Shown in pieces: positions 24,307 through 32,859 of a stretch of 64,000 nucleotides of DNA. Every line of letters starts with the position of its first letter. Within the stretch, counting starts at the first letter, position 1. This stretch comes from Streptomyces paradoxus (GTDB lineage: Bacteria > Actinomycetota > Actinomycetes > Streptomycetales > Streptomycetaceae). The stretch is from positions 62,001 through 126,000 of the forward strand of contig NZ_JACHGV010000014.1 in NCBI RefSeq assembly GCF_014202475.1. The letters run 5' to 3'. A program made the position numbers and the translations under genes. Under the pieces are notes generated by a model. It was given only the letters and a program-made list of their open reading frames with translations, did no database searches and was not told the DNA's origin.

Positions 24307-25299
24307 CTACTGCTTGACGATGGCGTCGATCCGGGCCAGTTCGTCCGCGTCGAAGTCCAGGTTGCGGATGGCGCCGACGCTGTCCTCGATCTGCTGCGCG
24401 CTGCTCGCGCCGACCAGCGCGGAGGTGACCCGGCCGCCGCGCAGCACCCAGGCCAGTGCCATCTGGGCCAGGGTCTGGCCACGGGACTTCGCGATGTCGT
24501 TCAGGTCGCGCAGCCGCCCCACCAGGTCCTCGGTGAGCGCGTCGCTGTTCAGGAAGGGGCTGTCGCTCGCGGCCCGGGAGCCCTCGGGGATGCCGTCGAG
24601 GTAGCGGGCGGAGAGGACGCCCTGCTCCAGCGGGGAGAAGACGATGGATCCGACCTGGAGCTCGTCGAGGGCGTCCAGCAGTCCCTCGTCCTCGGGGCGG
24701 CGGTCCAGCATCGAGTAGCGGGGCTGGTGGATGAGGAGCGGGGTGCCCAGCTCGCCCAGGATGCGGGCGGCCTCGCGGGTCTGCTCCGCGGAGTAGTTCG
24801 AGACACCGACGTACAGCGCCTTGCCCTGCTGCACCGCCGAGTGCAGGGCCCCCATCGTCTCCTCCAGCGGGGTGTCCGGGTCGGGGCGGTGCGAGTAGAA
24901 GACGTCGACGTAGTCCAGGCCCATCCGCTTCAGGCTCTGGTCCAGCGAGGACAGCACGTACTTGCGCGAGCCCCACTCGCCGTACGGGCCGGGCCACATC
25001 AGGTAGCCGGCCTTGGTGGAGATCACCAGCTCGTCGCGGTACGGCGCGAAGTCCGTCTTCAGGAACTCGCCCAGCGCGGACTCGGCGGCACCGGGCGGCG
25101 GGCCGTAATTGTTGGCGAGGTCGAAGTGCGTGACGCCGAGGTCGAAGGCGCGGCGCAGGATGGCACGCTGCGTCTCGACGGGCCGGTCCGGGCCGAAGTT
25201 GTGCCACAGGCCGAGCGAGAGCGCGGGGAGCTGCAGGCCGCTGCGTCCGGTGCGCCGGTAGGGCATGTCCGCGTAGCGGTCGGGGTGTGCGGTGTACAA
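24307..25299 (-). CDS. Aldo/keto reductase, YghZ/AKR14-like
   Basis: A 330-aa NADPH-dependent (beta/alpha)8-barrel oxidoreductase. The AKR tetrad is visible: Asp in THFDLANNYG, Tyr in NNYGPPPGAAE, Lys in VISTKAGYLMWPGPYG and His in VFYSHRPDPDTP. The loop WPGPYGEWGSRK is typical of the L-glyceraldehyde-3-phosphate reductase (YghZ) group. The TTG start at 25299 is supported by GGAG six bases upstream. It is divergent from a LysR gene, which may control it. Confidence 0.87.
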   Translation of the reverse strand: MYTAHPDRYADMPYRRTGRSGLQLPALSLGLWHNFGPDRPVETQRAILRRAFDLGVTHFDLANNYGPPPGAAESALGEFLKTDFAPYRDELVISTKAGYLMWPGPYGEWGSRKYVLSSLDQSLKRMGLDYVDVFYSHRPDPDTPLEETMGALHSAVQQGKALYVGVSNYSAEQTREAARILGELGTPLLIHQPRYSMLDRRPEDEGLLDALDELQVGSIVFSPLEQGVLSARYLDGIPEGSRAASDSPFLNSDALTEDLVGRLRDLNDIAKSRGQTLAQMALAWVLRGGRVTSALVGASSAQQIEDSVGAIRNLDFDADELARIDAIVKQ

Positions 25300-25416
25300 C
25301 GCGACTCCAGAGGGGTTGGCTCGGACGGGAGGAAACCGGTGTCCACTCTGGCGTGACCTGCGCCCATGCGTCCAACAGAAGAATCCGATGGAATTCAGCG
25401 GCTACGCTTCTCAGTC

Positions 25417-26334
25417 ATGGAACTGCGTCACTTGCAGCATTTCGTCGCGGTCGCCGAGGACCAGCACTTCACGCGGGCGGCGGAGCGTCTCCTGGTGTCC
25501 CAGTCGGGCCTGTCGGCGTCCATCCGGGCGCTGGAACGGGAGCTGCAGACGCCGCTGTTCGTACGGACCACCCGCCGGGTGACGCTCACCCCGGCCGGGC
25601 GGGCGCTGCTGGGTGAGGCGGAGCGGATCCTCGCGCAGGTCCGCTCGGCCCACGAGGCGGTGGCCGCGGTGCAGGGCGTGCTGCGCGGGATGCTCGCGCT
25701 CGGGTCCGAGCAGTGCATCGCCGGGGTCCACGTGGCGGGTCTGCTGGCGGCGTTCCGGCGGAGCCACCCGGACGTGGAGATCTGTCTGCGGCAGGCGGGA
25801 TCGGGGGCCCTGGCGGAGGAGGTGGCGGCCGGGCGCCTGGATCTGGCGTTCGCCGTGCGCACCGACCGGGAGGACACCGACCAGCTGCGGACCGTGCCGC
25901 TGACGAGCGAGCCGATGACCGTGCTGTGCCATCCGAGCCACCGGCTCGCGGCGGCCGGGGTCGCGGTGACGCCGGAGGATCTCGGCGGTGAGGTCTTCGT
26001 CGACTTCCATCCGGACTGGGGGCCGCGGCGTACCACCGACGCGGCGTTCGCCGCCGCGGGCGTGCGCCGGAGTGTCGCCCTGGAGGTCAACGACGTGCAC
26101 AGCCTGCTCGACCTCGTGGACGAGGACCTCGGCATCGCCGTCGTGCCGCGCCACTTCCGGCACAAGCGCGCCTCGCTGACCGCACTGCCGGTCAAGGGCG
26201 CCGGAGACGCCGGGTACGAGACGGTGGCCCTGCTGCCGCCCGAGCAGGCGACCAGTCCGGCGGCCCGGGCCCTGATGGCATTGCTGGAAACAGGTAGTGC
26301 GGCACCACCCCAGGAGGGTGTCCACCCCTCCTGA
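25417..26334 (+). CDS. LysR-family transcriptional regulator
   Basis: A 305-aa regulator. The N-terminal winged helix is MELRHLQHFVAVAEDQHFTR, SQSGLSASIRALERELQTPL and FVRTTRRVTLTPAG. The effector domain starts near residue 90 (GMLALGSEQCIAGVHVAGLL) and ends with the usual GIAVVPRHFR segment. The start is chosen at MELRH, the canonical LysR N-terminus, rather than the ATG/GTG starts further upstream. It is divergent from the aldo/keto reductase gene, the classical arrangement for a LysR regulator and target. Confidence 0.9.
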   Translation: MELRHLQHFVAVAEDQHFTRAAERLLVSQSGLSASIRALERELQTPLFVRTTRRVTLTPAGRALLGEAERILAQVRSAHEAVAAVQGVLRGMLALGSEQCIAGVHVAGLLAAFRRSHPDVEICLRQAGSGALAEEVAAGRLDLAFAVRTDREDTDQLRTVPLTSEPMTVLCHPSHRLAAAGVAVTPEDLGGEVFVDFHPDWGPRRTTDAAFAAAGVRRSVALEVNDVHSLLDLVDEDLGIAVVPRHFRHKRASLTALPVKGAGDAGYETVALLPPEQATSPAARALMALLETGSAAPPQEGVHPS

Positions 26335-26360
26335 CCCGATCCGTCGCGCGCAGCAGACTC

Positions 26361-26612
26361 GTGACCGTCCCCGAAGGCAATTGCGGTCGCGAGTGGGCGA
26401 GCGAGGCCGTGTTCGTGCCGTCCGATCCGTGCGACGGGACGGCCGCGGAGGACGACGGGTACGCGATCGCGTATGTGCACAACCCCGACCGCGGGGCGTC
26501 GGACCTGGTGATCCTCGCGGCCCGGGACTTCACCGGGGAGCCGGTGGCCCGGATCCGTCTCCCGGGGCGGGTGCCGCTGGGCCTCCACGGGAGCTGGATT
26601 CCCGACGCGTGA
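26361..26612 (+). pseudogene. C-terminal remnant of a carotenoid/lignostilbene dioxygenase (RPE65 family)
   Basis: An 83-codon frame whose product matches, from memory, only the last sixth of carotenoid cleavage oxygenases (about 450-500 aa): EAVFVPSDPCDGTAAEDDGY, AIAYVHNPDRGASDLVILAA, then VPLGLHGSW. The HGSW His is the last of four iron ligands. The other three, and the whole N-terminal propeller, are absent. The sequence before it belongs to the LysR gene. It cannot be an active oxygenase, so it is called a gene relic, although a small expressed protein cannot be excluded. Confidence 0.7.
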
Positions 26613-26639
26613 TGCCCGGCCATGCGCGATGGTGGAGCT

Positions 26640-27155
26640 ATGCATGCGAAGGACATCCTCATCGACGGTTTCAGCCGCATCCGCGAAGAAGTCCACGCCG
26701 CCGTCGAGGGGCTCGGGCCGGACGCGCTGACGGCCCGCCCCTCCCCCGACACCAACTCGATCGCCTGGCTGGTCTGGCACCTCACCCGCGTCCAGGACGA
26801 CCACATGGCCGACGCCTTCGGCCTGGAACAGGTGTGGCTGTCTCAGGACTGGGAGAAGCGCTTCGGTCTTGACCTGCCCCGCCGCGACACCGGCTACGGC
26901 CACAGCCCCGCCAAGGTCGCGCGGGTCCGGGTCGACTCGGGTGATCTGCTGACCGGGTACTACGACGCCGTGCACGACCAGAGCCTGGACGCCCTGCGGG
27001 GCCTCGCCGCCAAGGACCTGGAGCAGGTCATCGACGAGCGCTGGGACCCGCCGGTCACCCTGGGCGTCCGGCTGGTCAGCGTCCTGTCCGACGATCTTCA
27101 GCACGTCGGACAGGCCGCCTACCTCCGCGGGCTGCTTCAGAGCGCGGCGGCGTAA
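26640..27155 (+). CDS. DinB/DUF664 family protein, mycothiol-dependent transferase fold
   Basis: A 171-aa four-helix-bundle protein. The metal-binding pattern has His in AWLVWHLTRVQDDHMA and His in SDDLQHVGQAAYLRG, typical of DinB proteins. In actinobacteria such proteins often use mycothiol, or other low-molecular-weight thiols, for conjugation or detoxification. The start is ATG 26640; ATG 26622 is an alternative. Its 3' end overlaps the convergent adenosine deaminase gene by 19 bp. Confidence 0.82.
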   Translation: MHAKDILIDGFSRIREEVHAAVEGLGPDALTARPSPDTNSIAWLVWHLTRVQDDHMADAFGLEQVWLSQDWEKRFGLDLPRRDTGYGHSPAKVARVRVDSGDLLTGYYDAVHDQSLDALRGLAAKDLEQVIDERWDPPVTLGVRLVSVLSDDLQHVGQAAYLRGLLQSAAA

Positions 27156-28216
27156 CCGGGCAGCACCACGTCCCGGATGAGCGCGTTCCGCTCGTCGAAG
27201 GGGATGAACGCGCTCTTCAGGGCGTTCACGGTGACCGTGCGCAGATCCTCGACGGTCCAGCCCGCCTGCTCCACCAGCAGGGACATCTCGCGGGTCATGG
27301 TCGTGCCCGAGACCAGGCGGTTGTCGGTGTTGAGGGTGACGCGGAAGCCGAGGTCCTTGAGCGCGGTGATCGGGTGCTCGGCGATGGAGGTGGCGGCGCC
27401 CGTCTGGAGGTTGGACGTCGGGCACATCTCCAGCGCGATGCGCCGGTCTCGCACCCAGCCCGCGAGCCGGCCGAGCTTGCCCGCCGCGAGGTCCGGGATG
27501 TCGTCGGTGATCCGCACGCCGTGCCCGATGCGCTGGGCGCCGCACACCTGGAGGGCCTGGTGGATGCTGGGCAGGCCGTGCGCCTCACCCGCGTGGATGG
27601 TGAACGGCACGTTCTCGCGGCGCAGGTGCTCGAAGGCCGCGAGGTGGTCGGCGGGCGGGAAGCCGTCCTCGGCGCCGGCGATGTCGAAGCCGACGACACC
27701 GGCGTCGCGGAACGCCACGGCCAGGTCGGCGGCCTCGCGGACCCGGTCGAACATCCGCATCCCGCAGAGCAGGGTGCCCACCCGCACCGGCGTGCCCGCG
27801 GCGGCCGCCTTGGCCATGCCCGCCGCCAGGCCCTCCTGGACGGTCTCGACGACCTCGGCCATGGTCAGCTCGCCGTTGGTGTTCAGCTCGGGGGCGTAGC
27901 GCACCTCGCCGTAGACGACCCCGTCGGCGGCCAGGTCCAGCACGTACTCCTCGGCCGTGCGCAGCAGGCCCTCGCGGGTCTGCATCACGGCGAGGGTGTG
28001 CTCGAAGGTGGCTATGTAGCGCACCAGGTCGCCGGAGTTGGCGGCCTCGTAGTACCAGGCGGCGAGCTCGTCCGGGTCGGTGGTGGGCAGGGTGTGGCCG
28101 ACCGCGTCCGCCAGCTCCACCACGGTGGCGGGGCGCAGGCCGCCGTCGAGGTGGTCGTGCAGCACGGCCTTCGGGAGGCGGCGGATCAGATCGGTGTCTA
28201 CGCGCGTAGCAGTCAT
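27137..28216 (-). CDS. add: Adenosine deaminase
   Basis: A 359-aa zinc hydrolase converting adenosine or deoxyadenosine to inosine in purine salvage. Motifs: LHDHLDGGLRP (two metal His), TIHAGEAHGLPS (His and catalytic Glu), RIGHGVRI (His), EMCPTSN and TLNTDNRLVSGTTM (metal Asp). Length is standard. The C-terminus runs 19 bp into the convergent DinB gene. It is followed upstream by a single VOC gene 46 bp away in the same direction, so the two may be co-transcribed. Confidence 0.95.
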   Translation of the reverse strand: MTATRVDTDLIRRLPKAVLHDHLDGGLRPATVVELADAVGHTLPTTDPDELAAWYYEAANSGDLVRYIATFEHTLAVMQTREGLLRTAEEYVLDLAADGVVYGEVRYAPELNTNGELTMAEVVETVQEGLAAGMAKAAAAGTPVRVGTLLCGMRMFDRVREAADLAVAFRDAGVVGFDIAGAEDGFPPADHLAAFEHLRRENVPFTIHAGEAHGLPSIHQALQVCGAQRIGHGVRITDDIPDLAAGKLGRLAGWVRDRRIALEMCPTSNLQTGAATSIAEHPITALKDLGFRVTLNTDNRLVSGTTMTREMSLLVEQAGWTVEDLRTVTVNALKSAFIPFDERNALIRDVVLPGYAAAL

Positions 28217-28262
28217 GGCGGGTCTTTCCTCGGGCGGGTGGTTCGAAGCGGCGGGAAAAGGA

Positions 28263-28655
28263 TCAGCCGGCGGGCTGGAGCAGGTCCCAGCGGTTGCCGT
28301 ACAGGTCCTGGAAGACGGCGACGGTCCCGTACGGCTCGTGCCGCGGCTCCTCCAGGAAGGTCACGCCCGAGGCGGTCATCCGGGCGTGGTCGCGGGGGAA
28401 GTCTTCGGTGTGCAGGAAGAACCCGACCCGTCCACCGGTCTGGTCCCCGACCCGGGCGGCCTGGGACTCCCCCTTGGCGCGGGCCAGCAGCAGACCGGTA
28501 CCGGCTCCCGGGGTGCCGGGTTCGACGACGACCCAGCGCGATCCGTCGGGCCGTGGCGCGTCCTCCACGAGCCGGAATCCGAGGGCGCCGGTGTAGAAGC
28601 GGATCGCCTCGTCGTAGTCGTCGACGACGAGGGTGACCAGGGCGATACGTCTCAT
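28263..28655 (-). CDS. VOC family protein (glyoxalase-like)
   Basis: A 130-aa single VOC module: RIALVTLVVDDYDEAIRFYT, RWVVVEPGTPGAGTGLLLA and AVFQDLYGNRWDLLQPAG. The metal-ligand-like His/Glu/Gln pattern is partial, so activity is uncertain. It lies 46 bp upstream of add in the same direction. A GTTATACGTAAAAC palindrome lies 36 bp before its start and could regulate the pair. Confidence 0.85.
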   Translation of the reverse strand: MRRIALVTLVVDDYDEAIRFYTGALGFRLVEDAPRPDGSRWVVVEPGTPGAGTGLLLARAKGESQAARVGDQTGGRVGFFLHTEDFPRDHARMTASGVTFLEEPRHEPYGTVAVFQDLYGNRWDLLQPAG

Positions 28656-28690
28656 CGAGGGCCTCTCGGAGCGGGCGGTTGACCGGAGAG

Positions 28691-28704
28691 GTTATACGTA
28701 AAAC
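28691..28704. promoter_or_regulatory. GTTATACGTAAAAC near-palindrome
   Basis: A 14-bp near-perfect palindrome with TACGTA core, AT-rich in an otherwise GC-rich region, just upstream of the VOC-add unit. Typical size and symmetry for a TetR, MarR or PadR operator. The binding protein is not identifiable. Confidence 0.4.
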
Positions 28705-28889
28705 GCGGGGGATGCCAACTGCCTGCGGACCACCGTTCAGACGGGTGGAGACGCTCGGCGTCCCGCCCGACGACCGCTCCCGGATCTGACGGGCCACCAC
28801 GGAGCGAGCGGCAGCGTGCGAGCCCTAGGCCCCCGGCCTAGGGCTGTGGCCCGAGGTGGCGGGCAGCGCTGCTCGCTACCGTCGTGTCC

Positions 28890-29348
28890 ATGAAGATCAC
28901 CGAGCCGCCCCGCACCCCCGAGCAGCGCAAGGCGGACCTGCTGGGTCGTCTGGAGCACGAGATCGACATCTGGGTCGCGACGGCCGACGCCGACGGTATG
29001 CCCTGTCTCGTGCCGCTGTGGTTCGTGTGGCACGACGAGGCCGTGTGGCTGTGCACCCGGCTGACCAACCCGACCGGCCGCAATCTGCGGGACGGCGCGC
29101 GGTCCCGGCTGGCCTTCGGGGACACCCGGGACGTCGTGCTCGTCGACGGTGAGGTGCGCACCTACCCGATGCGGGAGGTGCCGTCGGCGGCGGCCGAGGC
29201 GTTCCGCGCGAAGACCGGCTGGGATCCTCGCGAGGATCACGCGTCGTACGCGTTCTTCCGGGTGCGGCCGCGCGCGGTGCAGGCGTGGTGCGAGGTGCAC
29301 GAGCTGCCGCGCAGGCATCTCATGCGGGAGGGTGTCTGGGCCGTGTAG
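28890..29348 (+). CDS. Pyridoxamine 5'-phosphate oxidase-family flavin/F420-binding protein
   Basis: A 152-aa split-barrel protein. The motif LLGRLEHEIDIWVATADADG, MPCLVPLWFVWHDEAVWLCT and RNLRDGARSRLAFGDTRDVV is typical of the PNPOx-like superfamily, which in actinobacteria includes many F420- or heme-binding proteins. ATG 28890 is chosen; a GTG two codons upstream is also possible. The exact cofactor is not readable from sequence. Confidence 0.82.
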   Translation: MKITEPPRTPEQRKADLLGRLEHEIDIWVATADADGMPCLVPLWFVWHDEAVWLCTRLTNPTGRNLRDGARSRLAFGDTRDVVLVDGEVRTYPMREVPSAAAEAFRAKTGWDPREDHASYAFFRVRPRAVQAWCEVHELPRRHLMREGVWAV

Positions 29349-29355
29349 CCGTCAA

Positions 29356-30264
29356 TCAGCCTGCCACCTGGCGCGGCCTGTCGAGCCGGGTCAGCTCCTC
29401 GTCGGTGAGACGGATCGCGCCCGCTGCGACGTTCTCCGCGAGATGGCCGGGATTGCCGGTGCCGGGTATGGCGAGGACGTGGGGGCCCTGGTGAAGGGTC
29501 CAGGCGATGCGGATCTGGGCGGGGCTCGCGCCATGGGCCCGGGCCACGGCTCGGACGTCCTCGTCATGGGCCGTGGTGGCGCCCTGCTCGGCGGCCTCGC
29601 CCGCGACGGCGTAGAACGGCACGAAGGCGATGCCCTGCTCGCCGCAGACGCGGAGCAGCTCGTCGCTGTCGGGATCGGGGCGGTCGAGCGCGTACCGGTT
29701 CTGCACGCAGACCACGGGGGCGATGGCCCGGGCCTCGTCCAGATGGCGGGGCGTGACGTTGGAGATGCCGAGGTGGCGGATCAGGCCCGCCTCGCGCAGT
29801 TCGGCGAGTGCCCCGAAGTGCTCGGCGATCGAGTCGTACTGCGGCATCCGGCGCAGGTTGACCACATCCAGGTGGTCACGGCCGAGCTGGCGCAGGTTCT
29901 CCTCCACATGGCCGCGCAGGTCCTCGGGGCGGGCCGAAGTGCCCCACTGCCCGTCGTAGCTCCGGTAGGGGCCCACCTTGGTGACGATGACCAGGTCTTC
30001 GGGACAGGGCGCGAGCGCGCTGTTGATCAGTTCATTGGCGGAGCGCAGCGACGAGAAGTAGAAGGCGGCCGTGTCGATGTGGTTCACGCCGAGGTCGATC
30101 GCCGTGCGCAGTACGGCGATCGACCGGTCGCGGTCGCTCGGCGTGCCATGGTGGAAGGCGGCGCTGCCCGTCAGCCGCATCGCGCCGAAGCCGAGGCGGT
30201 GGACGGGCAGGTCGCCGAGTTTCCAGGTGCCCGCGGCGTCCGCGGTGATCGTCTGTGAGCTCAT
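29356..30264 (-). CDS. Aldo/keto reductase
   Basis: A 302-aa NAD(P)H-dependent reductase. Asp and Tyr lie in NHIDTAAFYF, Lys in LVIVTKVGPY and the cofactor-binding IPGTGNPGHLAENV near the C-terminus. At the position where most AKRs have a catalytic His (LHRPD) it reads VNLRRMPQ, as in a subset of bacterial family members, so the fourth tetrad residue differs. ATG 30264 (MSSQTIT) is chosen over an upstream start. It is convergent with the PNPOx-like gene. Confidence 0.85.
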   Translation of the reverse strand: MSSQTITADAAGTWKLGDLPVHRLGFGAMRLTGSAAFHHGTPSDRDRSIAVLRTAIDLGVNHIDTAAFYFSSLRSANELINSALAPCPEDLVIVTKVGPYRSYDGQWGTSARPEDLRGHVEENLRQLGRDHLDVVNLRRMPQYDSIAEHFGALAELREAGLIRHLGISNVTPRHLDEARAIAPVVCVQNRYALDRPDPDSDELLRVCGEQGIAFVPFYAVAGEAAEQGATTAHDEDVRAVARAHGASPAQIRIAWTLHQGPHVLAIPGTGNPGHLAENVAAGAIRLTDEELTRLDRPRQVAG

Positions 30265-30306
30265 CGGCGGAGTCTCACACACGGCGCGTTGGCCGGGGCA
30301 ACCGGT

Positions 30307-31674
30307 TTACGGGTACGTGTAGGAGTTGAGGGTGGTGACGGCGGAGGCCGGGTTACCGCGGTCGTAGTGGTCCACGGCGAGGAAGTTGGGCTTCTTGCGG
30401 GCGGCCGGCTGGCAGAATCTCCGGGCGCGGTCGGCGAGTTTGGTGTTGTCCGTGCCGGCCGTGCCGGTGAGCGGGACGTCACGGAAGTGGTTCATGACGA
30501 ACAGCGGGCGGAAGCCGGGTTCGGTGCGGGTCAGCGGGACGTTGGTGTCGGCTCCGTACCAGCGGCTGTAGCAGGACCAGTCGGAGGTGCCGACGCCCGA
30601 GCCCATGGACCAGTGGTTCTCGACGGTCCACTCGCGCTGGTACATGACGCCGAAGCTGTCCCGGGTCAGGCCGGCGGCCTGGTCGGCGGAGCGGCTGTGG
30701 TCGGTGAAGATCAGCAGCCGGTCGCCGGCGGCGGCCAGGTCCGCCGTCGTCGGCCAGCCGTTCTGCCGCACGCCGGTGAGGTCGGGCCGGTAGAGCACGT
30801 CCGACAGGCCGTTCACGCGGGCGAGTTCGGCGCGCAGGACGGCCGGGTCGACGTAGTCCTCCAGGAAGACGGTGACGAACTGGTCGGGGTGGGCCTTCAG
30901 GAAGTCGACCATGCGCTGGAGGTCCACCCACAGGGCGACGGGCCTGCTGACGAGGGTGCAGCTGTTGTGGCAGAGGATCGCGCCGTCCCGGGTCTGATGC
31001 ACGTCCAGCATGAATCCGCGGACCCCGTCGGCGAGTTGGCGTTCGATGCCGCGGGTCTGGTTGGGCACGAGGTTGACGAAGGGCGGGGCGAAGCCGCCGT
31101 CGACGCCGTTGGCGTAGGCGTTGTGGGTGGTGAGGAACGTGACCTGGTCCAGGGTGCGCCGGTCCTGCGGCGGCATGGGGCCGGTGGCGGGGTCCACGGG
31201 GGTGAGATACCACTCGGCGAGGTCGCCCGGTCCGCCGACGGCGAGCCGGGCGGGGTAGGTGGCGCCGGGCGGCTTGGGCGCCACGGTGAGGTGCCGTGTG
31301 GTCCCGGGCGCCTTGAGGGTGTAGCGGTCGGAGCCGGCCGGGGTGATCTCCCACCCCGCGTCGGCGCTCGCACAGGGGACGGTCGCGGCCTGGTCGCCGG
31401 CCCGGCCGAGGCAGCCGCCGGGCGCGACGGTGTTCTCCAGGAGGTAGGAGGACCCGCTCGGCTTCAACTGCCACTGCTGGCGGTCCTCGTTGCCCCGGGG
31501 TCTGTGCTGCTCGACCGCTCCGCCGCTGTCGGCCGCGTTGAGCCCGGTCGTCGCGCTCTGGACGTAGTACGTCCCCGGAGCCGGGCCGGCTGCGGCGGCG
31601 GGCTGGGGGGCCACGACCGCGGCGGCCAGTGCCGCGGTCGTGGCGAGCAGGGCGTGGGGGGTGCGCAGTCGCAT
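30307..31674 (-). CDS. Secreted PI-PLC X-domain protein with N-terminal ricin-like region
   Basis: A 455-aa exported protein with signal peptide LLATTAALAAAVVAPQPAAA. Residues 33-160 form a beta-rich, lectin-like stretch (YYVQSATTGLNAADSGGAVE, QQWQLKPSGSSYLLENT). The rest is a phosphatidylinositol-specific phospholipase C catalytic domain: LTTHNAYANGVDGGF (first catalytic His), GFMLDVHQTRDGAILCHNSC (second His and metal region) and LLIFTDHSRSADQA. It probably cleaves inositol-containing phospholipids or related phosphodiesters outside the cell. It lies 70 bp downstream of the chitinase gene and may share its transcription. Confidence 0.85.
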   Translation of the reverse strand: MRLRTPHALLATTAALAAAVVAPQPAAAAGPAPGTYYVQSATTGLNAADSGGAVEQHRPRGNEDRQQWQLKPSGSSYLLENTVAPGGCLGRAGDQAATVPCASADAGWEITPAGSDRYTLKAPGTTRHLTVAPKPPGATYPARLAVGGPGDLAEWYLTPVDPATGPMPPQDRRTLDQVTFLTTHNAYANGVDGGFAPPFVNLVPNQTRGIERQLADGVRGFMLDVHQTRDGAILCHNSCTLVSRPVALWVDLQRMVDFLKAHPDQFVTVFLEDYVDPAVLRAELARVNGLSDVLYRPDLTGVRQNGWPTTADLAAAGDRLLIFTDHSRSADQAAGLTRDSFGVMYQREWTVENHWSMGSGVGTSDWSCYSRWYGADTNVPLTRTEPGFRPLFVMNHFRDVPLTGTAGTDNTKLADRARRFCQPAARKKPNFLAVDHYDRGNPASAVTTLNSYTYP

Positions 31675-31744
31675 GAGGGATGCCCTTCGATCAACCAGTC
31701 AGGTTCATGACATCCCGCATGACACCATGCCGCGCGGTCCGGCG

Positions 31745-32635
31745 TCAGCAGTACAGGCTGCCGCCGGTCGACGTCCCGAGGATCTGCGTGAACCGCTGGT
31801 AGTTGCTGACGCGGCTCTGCACCTGCGCCGGGTTCTTGCCGTCGCACTCCAGTGAGCCGTTGATGCTGCGGATCGTCTGGCCGAACCCGGCGCCGTTCAC
31901 CATGGCGTTGTGCGGGGTCATGGAGCCGGGGCCGGTCTGGGTGTTCCAGTACCACAGGGCGGTCTTCCAGGCGACGGCCGAGTCGTTCTGCACCAGCCAG
32001 GGGTTGTTCAGCAGGTCGATGCCGAGCGCGTCGCCCGCGGCCTTGTAGTTGAAGTTCCAGCTCAGCTGGATCGGGCCGCGCCCGTAGTAGGCCGCCTGTC
32101 CGGCCGGACAGCCGTAGGGACGGCTCCAGTCGCAGTAGTGCGGGTAGTTGGCGGTGTTCTGCTCGACCACGTGCACCAGACCGCCGGTCTCGTGGCTGAC
32201 GTTGGCGAGGAAGGCGGCGGCCTCCTGCTTCTTCACCGTGTCACTGCCGGTGTTGGCGAAGCCGGGGTACGCACTGAGGGCCGCTGTGAGCCCGCTGTAG
32301 CTGTAGAACGAATTCCGGTTCGGGAACATCTGGTTGAACTGCGCCTCGCTCACCACGAAGCGCGCGTTGGGCGTGCCCGGTCCGTTGTCGCAGGTGTACG
32401 GCTCCCAGTACCAGGTGCTGATGACCGGGTCGTAGCCCGGGTTGGCGTGCTCGGCGATGTACGCCTTGCCGTCGGTGTAGCGGACGATGTCACCGGCGTT
32501 GTACGACTTCCCGGCCGTCCAGTTCGGGTAGCTGGAGCAGGCGGCGGCCGAGGCGTTCGAGGCGGGCAGGAGCACCGGCGCGGCGCCGGCGAGCGCGAGG
32601 GTGGCCAGGACTGCGGAGATACGGCGTCTCGACAC
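31745..32635 (-). CDS. chiF: Secreted family 19 chitinase with chitin-binding domain (ChiF-like)
   Basis: A 296-aa exported chitin hydrolase. The GTG start at 32635 follows AAAGGAG with 8-nt spacing and gives signal peptide RRRISAVLATLALAGAAPVL. The mature N-terminus is a chitin-binding module (CSSYPNWTAGKSYNAGDIVR to YWEPYTC). The GH19 domain carries catalytic Glu in NVSHETGGLVHVVEQN and the substrate-cleft segment AAYYGRGPIQLSWNFNY. The architecture matches S. coelicolor ChiF/ChiG and S. griseus chitinase C. Three DasR-like boxes at 32773-32820 indicate control by N-acetylglucosamine through DasR. Confidence 0.92.
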   Translation of the reverse strand: MSRRRISAVLATLALAGAAPVLLPASNASAAACSSYPNWTAGKSYNAGDIVRYTDGKAYIAEHANPGYDPVISTWYWEPYTCDNGPGTPNARFVVSEAQFNQMFPNRNSFYSYSGLTAALSAYPGFANTGSDTVKKQEAAAFLANVSHETGGLVHVVEQNTANYPHYCDWSRPYGCPAGQAAYYGRGPIQLSWNFNYKAAGDALGIDLLNNPWLVQNDSAVAWKTALWYWNTQTGPGSMTPHNAMVNGAGFGQTIRSINGSLECDGKNPAQVQSRVSNYQRFTQILGTSTGGSLYC

Positions 32636-32772
32636 GGGTTCAACTCCTTTGCGGAGCACGGCCGCACCCTGACGAGGGCAGGGTGAAGCAGGCCCTTGAC
32701 CGCACGCGCCGGTGGTCCGGTCACGGCGTGGGGGCGGCCGTGGTGGGGGGCTGTGGAAGCACACTCAACCGC

Positions 32773-32820
32773 GTTGGTCTGTACCAGTCAAGGGTGTAGA
32801 CCAGTCAGGTGCAGACCAGT
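32773..32820 (-). promoter_or_regulatory. Triple DasR-like (dre) box upstream of the chitinase gene
   Basis: Three tandem 16-bp boxes match the recalled dre palindrome (AC)TGGTCTAGACCA(GT): GTTGGTCTGTACCAGT (32773-32788, 12/16), AAGGGTGTAGACCAGT (32790-32805, 13/16) and TCAGGTGCAGACCAGT (32805-32820, 12/16). They also contain the direct repeats known from Streptomyces chitinase promoters. They lie 138-185 bp upstream of the chitinase start. Confidence 0.72.
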
Positions 32821-32859
32821 TGCCCCGGGCCCGGGTGACGAGGGGTCAGGTGGGCGGGG

